A DNA stretch of 64,000 nt, from NCBI RefSeq assembly GCF_016741775.1, contig NZ_JAERRK010000016.1:1-64000 (forward strand). Reading direction: 5' to 3'. Made by a program: the position numbers and the translations under genes. Below the pieces are notes generated by a model, which worked only from the letters and a program-made list of their open reading frames with translations, did not search any database and was not told where the DNA came from. Positions 17,238 through 25,657 of this stretch are shown piece by piece (within the stretch, counting starts at the first letter, position 1; each line of letters begins with the position of its first letter). Origin of the DNA: Streptomyces actinomycinicus (GTDB taxonomy: Bacteria > Actinomycetota > Actinomycetes > Streptomycetales > Streptomycetaceae).

Positions 17238-20200
17238 TCAACTCCGGTCAACCTCGGGCCAGTTGTTCCAGGCCTGCGACCACGGCCACCAGGGCGGGGC
17301 CAGTTCGGCCCACTCGCCCGGCACCGGCGCCGGGACCCCGGCGGCCACCGGCTCCCGCTCGGCCCGCCGGGTCAGCTCCACGTCCGCCCAGTCCACCTCC
17401 CGCAGCGATCCGACCAGCCGCCGCCACTGCTCCCCGGCCGCCCGGAACGCGCTCCGGGCTGCACTGGGCCGCCCCAGCAGCGCCAGCACCGTCCCGCTGC
17501 CGTGCCGGGCGCGTGCGGCCGTCACCGAGCCCGGGTCGCCGCCATGGGCGGACTCGGCGTCCCGTTCGGCGTTCTCGTACGCCTGCAGCGCGTCCATCAG
17601 CACCGGCGCGCCCGCCTGGTGCCAGCCCTCCAGCCGCACCCGGGCCAGTTGCAGCCACGCCTCGGCCCGTACGGCCGCGTCCCTCGTCGCGCGCACCGCC
17701 TGCCCGAGCAGGTGCCGGCTCTCGAACAGGTCGGGCAGGAAGCCGACGTGGCGGAACCGCTGGGCGAGCGCGCTGCCGACCAGGCCCTGGAGCCGGCCGC
17801 GCTGCGCGGACCGGGCGGGCAGTGACTTCAGCGCCTCGCGCAGCACGCGCTCGGCGTGGTCGACCACGTCGGCGCCGTCCGGTGCGGAGGCCCGCCGGAG
17901 CAGGGATTCGCCCCAGGCGGTGAGGAGCGGTACGCGTCGTGCGCCGTCCGCCTGGGCGAGCAGTACGGCACGTTCCCAGGCGGCGTCGGCCTCGCCGTAC
18001 TCCGCCGCCGCGTCGTGGAACGCGGCCAGCGCGGCGAGGCACGGCAGCAGCAGCGCCGGGTCGTCCCCGGCGGCCCGGCGGGCCTCGCCGAGCGCCTGGC
18101 GGACCTCGGCGTCCTCGGCCCCGGCCCCGCGCAGCGCCCGCGCCAGATCGAGCAGGGCGGGTGCCCGTACGGCGTCGGAGGCGCTCGTCCGGCTCAGCAG
18201 TGCGCAGGCTTCCCGCAGTTCGTCTGCGGCCGCGCCGGGCCGCCGCAGATCGAGCAGCAACCGGCCCCGCAGCAGGAGACGCGACCGGTGAGCGCCCACC
18301 TCCCAGGCCCCGGCGGCCACCTCCCGGGACCCGGTCTCCCCGTGCGCCCCGCCGGCTGCCCGCCCACCCCGCGGCGAAGCATCCCCGACCGCCACGACGG
18401 CCCCGCCTTCTTCCCCGCCGCCCTGCGCAACGGCGGCCCGCTCACCTCGGTCGCCCTGGACGACGTCGGCTGCCTCACCGTCACCGCCGCCCTGCGCAAC
18501 GGCGGCCCGCTCACCTCGGTCGCCCTGGACGACGTCGGCTGCCTCACCGTCACCGCCGCCCTGCGCAACGGCGGCCCCCTCGTCGCCCCGCTCACCGTGC
18601 GCCACGCCGGGCGCGTCGTCGTTCCGGGCCTCCTGCGCCGGGCCGGTGTGCGGGGTGCGGGCGTGGGTGGCGACGTACGGCCAGGGCGGGGTGGCGGGGT
18701 CGAGGGTGCGGAGCGCCTCGGTGAGGTGGCCCGTCTCGGCCGTCAGCTGCCACAGCTCCCGTCGGCAGGCGGCCAGTTCCAGGGCCGCGTCGGCCCGCTC
18801 CCGGCTGTCGGCGGGGGCCGACGCGTACGCCCCTGCCAGTTCGGTCACGGCCTCCCGCAGCAGCCCGGCGCGCCTGCCCTCCGACCGCGCGCCCGCCGTA
18901 CCGGCCTCGGCGCGCAGCACGCGGCCGAGGACGAGGCGCGCCCGCACCGCGGGTGCGGGGCCGTCGCCGGGGGCGGGGGCGGGGGTGGGAGTGGGAGTGG
19001 GGACGGTGCCGGGGGTGGCAGCGTTGCCTGGAGCGGCTTCGGCGCCTGCGGTGGTGCCGGTGCCCGTGTCGGTGCCGGTGCCCGCGTCGGTGGCGGTCCT
19101 CGTGTCGGCTGTGGCGGCGCGGGCCTGTTCGCGGGCGCGGCGCAGCATCTCCGGGTCGGCCAGCCGGTGCCACTGGTCGAGCAGCCGCTCGGCCTCGGCG
19201 AGCGGGTCCGGGGTGACGAGGTCCGGCAGGTAGAACCGCAGCACGCGCGCGGGGATGCGGGCGAACAGTTCCGCCTCCACGCTGCCGCCGCCCCGCGGAC
19301 CTGGGTCCTCGGCCGGGTGCCCGCTGCCGGCGGCCGGATCGTGGTCGGCGAGCCGGGCCGCGGCCAGCGCGGCGAAGTTGCGGGTGCCCTTGCCGAAGTG
19401 CCGTTCCACGTAGGCCGAGCAGTGCTTGAGGACGAGGCCGGCGGTGTCCTGGTCGAGGGAGGCGAGGAGCAGGTCCTGTACCCGCGGCGGGTAGGCGAAG
19501 CAGGGCTGGCTCTCGGTGCCCGGCAGTTGCCGCAGCAGTCCGCCGAGAAGCACCTCGGCCAGTTCCATGGGTCCGGTGTCGGGCAGCATGGCGCGCTGGA
19601 CCAGCTGCATCACGGGCAGCGTGAGCGGCGCGGCGGCGAGGTAGACGGCCAGCCGCAGGGCGCCGGTGGAGGCGCAGGCGCGGAAGGCGCGCAGCAGTTC
19701 GTCATCGCTGCGCACCGGCGGCGCCGCGGCCGCGGCGCCCGGTGCCGTGGCGGGGTGGGCGAAGGCCGCCCAGGCGTGCTCGCGGGTCGGACCGGTGCCG
19801 GCGAGCAGCCGGGCGAAGGCCTCGAACGCCTCCGGGGTGGGCTGGAGCACGGGCACGGGCCGGGCGCCGGGCGGCGGGTCCTCCCAGGGCTCGTCCTCGG
19901 GCCGGAACTCGAGGCGCCCTCCGGTCTCACCGGTGCGGACGAGCAGCCCGGGTTCCGCGGGCAGCGCGGTACGGCCCCACAGCCGGGGCGGCAGCGGCTG
20001 GACCACGGCGAGCGGGGCGGTCCGCGGCCAGCCGTGCAGCAGGCGCGGGGCGGCACCGTTCTGCCACAGGGGGCCGACGCAGTCGCTGATGACGAGGGTG
20101 AGCCGGCGCCCGCTGGGATCGTGCAGCTCGTCGGCGGGGCGCAACCGGGTGTGCCGGCCGGGACCCGCGGTCGTACCGACGAGGGGGCGGCCTGAGTCGT

Positions 20201-20903
20201 CGGCGTACAGCTGGTGGACGGCGACGGAGGCGAACGCGCCGGACTGCTGGCAGGCCTGGCGCAGTTCCTCGACCATCTGTGCCCAGACGGCCATGGCCGG
20301 CCCGGTGTCCATGAGCAGCTGGATGTCGCAGCGCCGGCGGCGGCCGGGCCGGGTGACGGGGAGCAGGATGCCGCTGGCGGCGGCCCGGTCGGCGGTGGCC
20401 GTCTCGTCGATCCGCTCGTCCCGGCCGCGCGGGGAGGCGATGCGGTAGCGGCCGAGGGCGCGCAGGGCCTTCTGCAGGTCGAGCAGTCCGGGCAGGGCGG
20501 CCGCGGCGGGCGCGCGGACGGGGAAGGCCGTGGCCGTGCCGTCGGCACGCGCGCGCGGGCCGGTGCTCGGGGTGTGCAGCGCGACGGCGCGGGCGAGGGC
20601 GTCCGGGGCGGAGGTGGCCGGGGCGGCGGGACCGTCCGCCGCGCGGTCACCCGGCGGGGCGGCGTCCTTCCCCGGCCCCGGCCCTGGCGGTACGGCGTCC
20701 GCTCCCGGGCCGGGCGGTACGGCCGGGCCGGTGCCGTCCGTACCGGGTCCGGGCGTGCCGCTGCCGGTGCCGGGCGTGCCGGTGCTGTCGTCGGGTGTGG
20801 CCGCGCCGAGCCGGCGGGCCAGCCAGAGCGCGTCCGCCACGTCCTCGGCGGTCGGCTGGAGCCCGCCCTGGCGCAGCTTGCCGATCAGCTCCTCCAGGCG
20901 CAT
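17238..20903 (-). CDS. SAV_2336-like protein with degenerate vWA domain
   Basis: A 1221-residue protein that begins with a short helical domain (MRLEELIGKLRQGGLQPTAE), typical of SAV_2336-type Streptomyces proteins. After a Pro/Gly-rich linker comes a von Willebrand A-like fold: strand IQLLMDTGPAMAVWAQ, where the MIDAS DxSxS is degraded to DTGPA, and later LTLVISDCVGPLW. The rest is helical, Ala/Arg-rich and TPR-like, interrupted by low-complexity linkers and a 23-residue tandem repeat. In vWA-MoxR-VMAP systems the vWA protein partners the AAA ATPase encoded just upstream. ATG at 20903 lies 16 bp after that gene's stop. Confidence 0.78.
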   Translation of the reverse strand: MRLEELIGKLRQGGLQPTAEDVADALWLARRLGAATPDDSTGTPGTGSGTPGPGTDGTGPAVPPGPGADAVPPGPGPGKDAAPPGDRAADGPAAPATSAPDALARAVALHTPSTGPRARADGTATAFPVRAPAAAALPGLLDLQKALRALGRYRIASPRGRDERIDETATADRAAASGILLPVTRPGRRRRCDIQLLMDTGPAMAVWAQMVEELRQACQQSGAFASVAVHQLYADDSGRPLVGTTAGPGRHTRLRPADELHDPSGRRLTLVISDCVGPLWQNGAAPRLLHGWPRTAPLAVVQPLPPRLWGRTALPAEPGLLVRTGETGGRLEFRPEDEPWEDPPPGARPVPVLQPTPEAFEAFARLLAGTGPTREHAWAAFAHPATAPGAAAAAPPVRSDDELLRAFRACASTGALRLAVYLAAAPLTLPVMQLVQRAMLPDTGPMELAEVLLGGLLRQLPGTESQPCFAYPPRVQDLLLASLDQDTAGLVLKHCSAYVERHFGKGTRNFAALAAARLADHDPAAGSGHPAEDPGPRGGGSVEAELFARIPARVLRFYLPDLVTPDPLAEAERLLDQWHRLADPEMLRRAREQARAATADTRTATDAGTGTDTGTGTTAGAEAAPGNAATPGTVPTPTPTPAPAPGDGPAPAVRARLVLGRVLRAEAGTAGARSEGRRAGLLREAVTELAGAYASAPADSRERADAALELAACRRELWQLTAETGHLTEALRTLDPATPPWPYVATHARTPHTGPAQEARNDDAPGVAHGERGDEGAAVAQGGGDGEAADVVQGDRGERAAVAQGGGDGEAADVVQGDRGERAAVAQGGGEEGGAVVAVGDASPRGGRAAGGAHGETGSREVAAGAWEVGAHRSRLLLRGRLLLDLRRPGAAADELREACALLSRTSASDAVRAPALLDLARALRGAGAEDAEVRQALGEARRAAGDDPALLLPCLAALAAFHDAAAEYGEADAAWERAVLLAQADGARRVPLLTAWGESLLRRASAPDGADVVDHAERVLREALKSLPARSAQRGRLQGLVGSALAQRFRHVGFLPDLFESRHLLGQAVRATRDAAVRAEAWLQLARVRLEGWHQAGAPVLMDALQAYENAERDAESAHGGDPGSVTAARARHGSGTVLALLGRPSAARSAFRAAGEQWRRLVGSLREVDWADVELTRRAEREPVAAGVPAPVPGEWAELAPPWWPWSQAWNNWPEVDRS
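18421..18596 (-). repeat. 69-bp in-frame tandem repeat in the vWA protein
   Basis: A 69-bp unit begins at 18421, 18490 and 18559, with the third copy partial. Copies are nearly identical at DNA level and encode a 23-residue Gly/Asp/Ala unit containing GERAAVAQGGGDGEA. The purity suggests recent expansion. It lies in a linker, so copy number could vary without breaking a domain. Confidence 0.9.
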
Positions 20904-20919
20904 CCCCGGCACCCGCCTC

Positions 20920-21930
20920 TCACCTAGTGCGGTCGAGCGGTTGCATGAGCATCTCGGTGATCCGCTCCCGGGTGAGGCCCTGCGCATGCGGATCGTGCTG
21001 GGTGAGGAACAGGGCGTTCAGGAGCTGGTCGGCCGCGAGCACCTCGCCGGGTTCGCGGTCCAGGAAGCGGCGGATCAGGTCGGCGCCGGCGGCGACGCCG
21101 TCCGCGCCGAGGTGGGCCTCGACCATGGCGGTGAGCTGCTCCTCGCCGGGCGGGTCCAGCTCCAGCTGGATGCAGCGCCGCAACAGCGGGGCGGGGAAGT
21201 CGCGTTCGCCGTTGGAGGTCAGCACGATCACCGGGAATGCGGTGCAGGCGATCCGCCCGCCGTGCACGGCCACCCGGTCGCCGTCGTGCGTGAGGACCTC
21301 GACCACGGGTTCCCGGTCGGCCAGCCGCTCCAGCTCGGGGATCGAGAACTCGCCTTCCTCCAGCGTGTTCAGCAGGTCGTTGGGCAGGTCGAGGTCGCTC
21401 TTGTCCAGCTCGTCGATGAGCAGCACGCGGGGCCGCGCGGTGGGCAGGAGAGCGGTGCCGAGCGGCCCGAGCCGGATGTAGGAGCCGATGCCCGAGGCGC
21501 CGCCGCCGTCGTCCCCCCGGGCCCGCTCCAGCTGGACGTCCTGGAGCCGGGCTATGGCGTCGTACCGGTACAGGCCGTCCTGGAGGGTGGTGCGGCTGAC
21601 GATGGGCCAGCGGAGCACCTTGCCCAGGCCGAGTTCGTGGGCGATCGCGTACGCCATGGTCGACTTCCCCGTCCCGGGGTTGCCGGTGACCAGGAGCGGC
21701 CGGCGCAGGTAGAGGGCCGCGTTGACGGCGTCCACCTCGGCGGGGCGTGGAGCGTAGTTCTCGACCAGCCGGCGGCGCACACCGAGCCGGCGGGCGCTGC
21801 TGGGGTCCTCCGGGCCGTTGTCCGGGCCTTCCCGGGAGGCGGCGAAATCGCGCCAGGGCGGCGGCGCCGGCAGTCGTTGCATGCCGTCGTGCGGCTGACC
21901 CACTCCGCGGTAGATCCGCCAGTCGTTCAC
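20920..21930 (-). CDS. MoxR-type AAA+ ATPase of the VMAP system
   Basis: A 336-residue AAA+ ATPase of the MoxR/dynein-like branch. Motifs are Walker A GNPGTGKST, Walker B VLLIDELDKSDLDLPN, sensor 1 VIVLTSNGERDFP and the arginine-bearing APLLRRC. MoxR ATPases work with vWA proteins to remodel or activate partners. Here the vWA gene follows 16 bp downstream and the VMAP gene lies 189 bp upstream, which matches the published vWA-MoxR-VMAP ternary arrangement. GTG at 21930 follows GGGAGGAG. Confidence 0.88.
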   Translation of the reverse strand: MNDWRIYRGVGQPHDGMQRLPAPPPWRDFAASREGPDNGPEDPSSARRLGVRRRLVENYAPRPAEVDAVNAALYLRRPLLVTGNPGTGKSTMAYAIAHELGLGKVLRWPIVSRTTLQDGLYRYDAIARLQDVQLERARGDDGGGASGIGSYIRLGPLGTALLPTARPRVLLIDELDKSDLDLPNDLLNTLEEGEFSIPELERLADREPVVEVLTHDGDRVAVHGGRIACTAFPVIVLTSNGERDFPAPLLRRCIQLELDPPGEEQLTAMVEAHLGADGVAAGADLIRRFLDREPGEVLAADQLLNALFLTQHDPHAQGLTRERITEMLMQPLDRTR

Positions 21931-22119
21931 CTTGGGCTCCTCCCGGATCTGGTGATCGTGCAGCGGGCCGGGCCGTCCGACGTACGAGCGTACGCCCCCG
22001 CCGGCCCTCCCCGCGGAAATTCGGGGCGTCCGACGGCTGCCTTTCCCTCCGGCGAACACCCGTACGGCTCAAGGCGGTTGACGGGGCGTCCGCCACGAGC
22101 GCCGGGGTCACCGGCGGTG

Positions 22120-24504
22120 TCAGCCGCCGGGTGCGGCCAGCGGCGGCGGTCGCATGGTCTCCGTCCCGTACGGGGGCCGGTCCGGTGGATCGAACAGGAC
22201 GGCGATCTTGCCGCGCAGGCCGTGCGCCCGGGCGGTGTCCGGGTCTGCCAGGCGGATGCGCAGGTCCCGGACCGGGCCGTGCAGGCCGTCCGCGTGCGCG
22301 GCGAGACCCAGCAGGGCGGCGGCCTGGTGATGGAAGTCGAGGCATTCGGCCGGGTCGTGGCCGTCGCGGCGCCACAGCACCAGCGGGTGCCCGGCCCGTA
22401 ACGCGTCCCGCATCGCCGCGTATCCCTCGCCACTGCCGACGGGACCGCAGTAGAGGGGCACGGTGGCGTCGCCCATCGCCGACAGGGCCCCGTAGTACGG
22501 GTACTTCCCGCCGGTCCGGGGTCCCGCCGGACGGCACTCGCCCGGGGGCCGCCCGTGCAGCGTGCCGGGTTCCAGCGGGCCGCGCTGGACTCCCTTCCAG
22601 CGCCGGCGCCATTCCGGAGAGGGCGGCAGGCCGTTGCGCCGGACGTCCCGGACGACGACGGTCCGCCGTATGCCGAGCGGCAGCGCCCGTTCGTCCACGA
22701 AGTCGTCGTCCTCGTCGTCCTCGCCGCTGTAGGCGTCCTCGGCGCCGTAGCCGTTCTCGCCACGGTGGGTGTCCTCGTCGCCGTGGTCCGGGGTGCCGGA
22801 CGGCGGGCCGAACGCGTCCGCGCCCGGGGCGGACAGCAACTGCCACTCGTCCACCGGCAGATCGAACAGCTTGCGGGGCAGGAAGACCTCGATCGCGGCG
22901 AGGTGCTCCCCGTGGTCCCCCTGGCTGAGCGCCCGGGCCACCGGTTCCCGCAGCACGCGCGCCAGTTCCTCGGGCCGCGCACCCCGGTCGTCACCGTCGA
23001 CCGGCGTGACGTCCTGCCCGTCGTAGATCAGCTGCACACTCCAGGGATGCCGGCCGTACGTGGCGGGGCCGACCTTGACCAGGACGTCGGTGGGTGTGCC
23101 GGAGGACGGTGTGACGACGGGCGGCGCCCCGCGGTCCCACTCGGGCGCCCGGCCGGGGCCGTTTCCGGCGGGGACGGCCCCCGGTGCGGGCACGGCGGTC
23201 GCCGGGCCGCCTCCGGCCGGGAGCGGCGCTCCGGCGAACCCGGCGGGCCGCGGCGTACCGGCGTACTCGGCGGGAGCCGGCACCTCGACGGCCGCGCCCT
23301 GCGACGGCACTCCGCCCGGCCCGCCGCCGGCGCCGTCCAGCAGCGCGCGTATGGCGTCGCCGACCGCCCAGTGCCGGTGGTCCGCCGCCTGCCCGGCTAT
23401 CCACTCCCCGAACGCCCGCAGCCGCCCCTCGTCCACGCCCCCGGGGCGCTCCCGGCCGGCCCGGCGGGCGACCCGCGCCGCGTACAGCAGTACGGCGTCC
23501 AGGTCGACCAGCGTTCCGCCGCCGCCCGCGTCCAGGGTGCGCAGCCCGTACAGCAGCGCGGCGCCCTCGCGCCAGGTCCGCACGTTCCGCAACACCAGTG
23601 AGCGCAGCCGCTCGCCGCGCACCTGCTCCTTCACGTCCTCCACGAGGTGGACGACCTCTCCCGCGCCGGCCGGCGGCGGAAGCTGGGCGAGGTGGCCGTA
23701 GAGCCGTGTCCGCAGCTCGGCGGTGATGCCGGAGACCTCGGGGGCGTGGCCGGGCAGCGCGGCCTGGAACGCGGTCCAGTCCGGGTACGGCGAGGGTCGG
23801 CCGAGGAGGCCCGCGTGGTGCAGTTCATGCGCGCGCAGCACCTCGCGCACCACCCGGCCGGCCTCGCGCGAGTCCAGCAGTTCGTACAGCGCGGTGACCG
23901 GAACGGCGACGCCCTCCTCCCGCCGGCGGCCCTTGATCACGCCGATGACGGAGCCGTGCCGCAGGTCGAGCACCGGCCCACCGGACAGCCCGCCGATCGG
24001 CAGGCTCCCGGCGAGCAGCAGGGCCCGGGCGTCGGACCCGGCGAGTTCGCCGGTGGCCTCGCGGATGCCCAGCTCGCCGGTCTGCACCGACCAGCCGTAG
24101 AGCCCGAGCGGGCTGCGCGGGCCGGCCTCCCGGTCGCCGAGCCACAGACAGCGCACGTCGTCGGCGCCGGTCACGCGGACGAGTGCGAGATCGGGGAACG
24201 GCCACGGGTCACGCGCCTGTCCCGCTCCGTCGGGCCGGGGCACGACGACGACGGCGGTCCCGGTGCCGCTGCACGGCTCCCAGGCGCCGACGGCGGTGCG
24301 CTCCTGCCAGGTCACGCTCAGGGGGCTCTCCCCTCGGCACACCGCGGCTCCCCCCTTCCCCACGACGTGGGCGCAGGTCAACAGCCAGCCCGGGGCTACG
24401 AAGAACCCCGACCCCCAGTACGAGTCACGGTCCGTTGCATACCCGTCACCCGGTGCGCCGATGCGTGCCAGCGAGGGGCGCACCATCTCGTCGAAGGCGC
24501 TCAT
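22120..24504 (-). CDS. Trypsin-like protease fused to VMAP-C domain
   Basis: A 794-residue protein. Residues 1 to about 200 are a trypsin-like serine protease without signal peptide, with the catalytic triad visible as His46 (LLTCAHVV), Asp105 (FPDLALVRV) and Ser174 (GGLSGGPVLD), so an active intracellular enzyme is expected. A helical middle region (about 210-400, effector-associated type) and a Pro/Gly linker follow. The C-terminal 310 residues resemble the VMAP-C domain, with a PLVLWRRDGHDP segment. In these systems the VMAP protein bridges the vWA/MoxR module and the effector, and here bridge and effector are one protein. Its ATG overlaps the upstream stop (ATGA at 24501-24504). Confidence 0.82.
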   Translation of the reverse strand: MSAFDEMVRPSLARIGAPGDGYATDRDSYWGSGFFVAPGWLLTCAHVVGKGGAAVCRGESPLSVTWQERTAVGAWEPCSGTGTAVVVVPRPDGAGQARDPWPFPDLALVRVTGADDVRCLWLGDREAGPRSPLGLYGWSVQTGELGIREATGELAGSDARALLLAGSLPIGGLSGGPVLDLRHGSVIGVIKGRRREEGVAVPVTALYELLDSREAGRVVREVLRAHELHHAGLLGRPSPYPDWTAFQAALPGHAPEVSGITAELRTRLYGHLAQLPPPAGAGEVVHLVEDVKEQVRGERLRSLVLRNVRTWREGAALLYGLRTLDAGGGGTLVDLDAVLLYAARVARRAGRERPGGVDEGRLRAFGEWIAGQAADHRHWAVGDAIRALLDGAGGGPGGVPSQGAAVEVPAPAEYAGTPRPAGFAGAPLPAGGGPATAVPAPGAVPAGNGPGRAPEWDRGAPPVVTPSSGTPTDVLVKVGPATYGRHPWSVQLIYDGQDVTPVDGDDRGARPEELARVLREPVARALSQGDHGEHLAAIEVFLPRKLFDLPVDEWQLLSAPGADAFGPPSGTPDHGDEDTHRGENGYGAEDAYSGEDDEDDDFVDERALPLGIRRTVVVRDVRRNGLPPSPEWRRRWKGVQRGPLEPGTLHGRPPGECRPAGPRTGGKYPYYGALSAMGDATVPLYCGPVGSGEGYAAMRDALRAGHPLVLWRRDGHDPAECLDFHHQAAALLGLAAHADGLHGPVRDLRIRLADPDTARAHGLRGKIAVLFDPPDRPPYGTETMRPPPLAAPGG

Positions 24505-24911
24505 ACGACGTCGGGGGCCGGGGACCGGGGCGCTACGACACCGCCGCCCGGCGCCCCGGGGCCGGTGCCGTCCGTCGTCGCGGCGGGTTCCGTCCAGGTC
24601 AGGGACACGGTGAGCGAGGAGGTGCCGCCAGCCTCCGCGATGGCGCTCACGATCTTGCCCGACTGCGCCGTCAGTTCGATTCCGAAGCTGACCGAGACCT
24701 CGACCGGGGCCGGTGTGTCCAGACCGGCGCGCAGGGAGCGCACGACACCACCGACGGTTCCGGCCAGCCCCCCTGCCATGTCGAGGACCCTGCTGCCGAG
24801 TCCGGTGTCCCGGAAACCGTCGTCCTCGAGCGCGTCCTCGTCCGCCGCGCCGATCCTGGCCCAGACGACGGTTCCGTCGTCCAGACGCACACGTTCGACT
24901 CCTCCAGCCAT
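24501..24911 (-). CDS. Trypsin-co-occurring (Trypco1/CU044_2847-like) protein
   Basis: A 136-residue protein beginning MAGGVERVRLDDGTVVWARI, then an acidic stretch, an amphipathic helix region and a final strand pair with VEVSVSFGIELTAQSGKIV and LTVSLTWTEP. This matches the small beta-rich family that occurs beside trypsin-like proteases in conflict systems. Its stop overlaps the start of the protease gene, so the two are translationally coupled and probably interact, perhaps as sensor or protease regulator. ATG at 24911 is chosen; a weak GGGGG precedes it. It is the first gene of the operon. Confidence 0.75.
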   Translation of the reverse strand: MAGGVERVRLDDGTVVWARIGAADEDALEDDGFRDTGLGSRVLDMAGGLAGTVGGVVRSLRAGLDTPAPVEVSVSFGIELTAQSGKIVSAIAEAGGTSSLTVSLTWTEPAATTDGTGPGAPGGGVVAPRSPAPDVV

Positions 24912-25236
24912 GACGCCCCCGTTCGCCGATGGGAGGAGAAGGCTAACTCCCGGGGAGGGAGAGAGGGAGGGGAAAGGGAGGGGAAGAGGACAGCCGACGA
25001 CCGACACGGTGAATACGGCCGATGATCGCCCTTGAGCCGCGCCACGCTCACCGGGTCCCGGGCGGACCGGCCGCCGGCTCCCCGTACCCCCGATCGCCGT
25101 AGCCCTGTCGCGCCTGCGCGCCCGTGCGGCTGTGCGCCGGCACCGGCGGGCGCGCACCCGCGGCCTGCGCGCCACGGGCGTCGCGGCCCGCGTGCCGGCG
25201 TGCCTGCTCACGCCCTGCCTCGTACGCCCTGCGCCC
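24912..25236. other. 325-bp region upstream of the conflict operon with G-rich tract
   Basis: No gene is recognised. A purine-only G-rich tract on the plus strand (24952-24990) contains five runs of three or more G within 32 bp (24952-24983), enough for a G-quadruplex. It lies just upstream of the first operon gene, on its template strand. The operon promoter is expected here but no clear hexamers were found. Confidence 0.5.
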
Positions 25237-25416
25237 TTACTCGTCGTCCTCGTCGTCGAGACGCGCGAGCCACGTGGCCAGTCGCTCCACGGGCACCTCG
25301 AAGTCCGGGTTCAGATCCACAAACGTGCGCAGCTGCTCGGCAAGCCACTCGAAGGTGACCTCTTCCTCGCCACGCCGCTTCTCCAACTCCTCGATACCGC
25401 GGTCGGTGAAGTACAT
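25237..25416 (-). CDS. Small conserved acidic protein (DUF6104-like)
   Basis: A 59-residue protein beginning MYFTDRGIEELEKRRGEEEV, followed by FEWLAEQLRTFVDLNP and ending in an acidic DDEDDE tail. I recognise it as a small Streptomyces family of unknown function annotated as DUF6104. The ATG at 25416 is preceded by AGGAGATGC, a good ribosome site. It probably marks the return to conserved chromosome after the accessory operon. Confidence 0.8.
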   Translation of the reverse strand: MYFTDRGIEELEKRRGEEEVTFEWLAEQLRTFVDLNPDFEVPVERLATWLARLDDEDDE

Positions 25417-25570
25417 GGGCTCGCATCTCCTGCGTATACATCCAGCCTGCTGAAACTCCTCACCAGCCTAGACGCCGCCGGCCGGGCCCCGACGCCCCGC
25501 CCGACACCCCTGCCCGGCACCCCGCCCGGCCCGGCCCTACCGGCTGCGGCCCGTGACACGGAGGAGCGCC

Positions 25571-25621
25571 TTGACTTCCCACAGGCGCGATATATCGTGT
25601 TTGACGGAGGACGCGATATGG
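25571..25621 (+). promoter_or_regulatory. Promoter and palindromic operator of DUF4097-PadR operon
   Basis: TTGACT (25571-25576) is followed after 16 bp by TATCGT (25593-25598), a plausible vegetative promoter. The -10 overlaps the perfect palindrome CGATATATCG (25588-25597), and a second half-site GCGATAT begins at 25613. AT-rich palindromes of this kind suit PadR repressors, and a PadR gene is second in the operon, so autorepression is likely. Confidence 0.55.
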
Positions 25622-25657
25622 CGTGTCCGCCCCGCGTCCGCGCCCCTAGGAGGCCCC

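Noticed and set aside
22691..22760. Tandem tcgtcctcg-like repeat in the VMAP gene
   Set aside because: It only encodes a short acidic Asp/Glu-rich linker and the units are irregular; not a distinct element.
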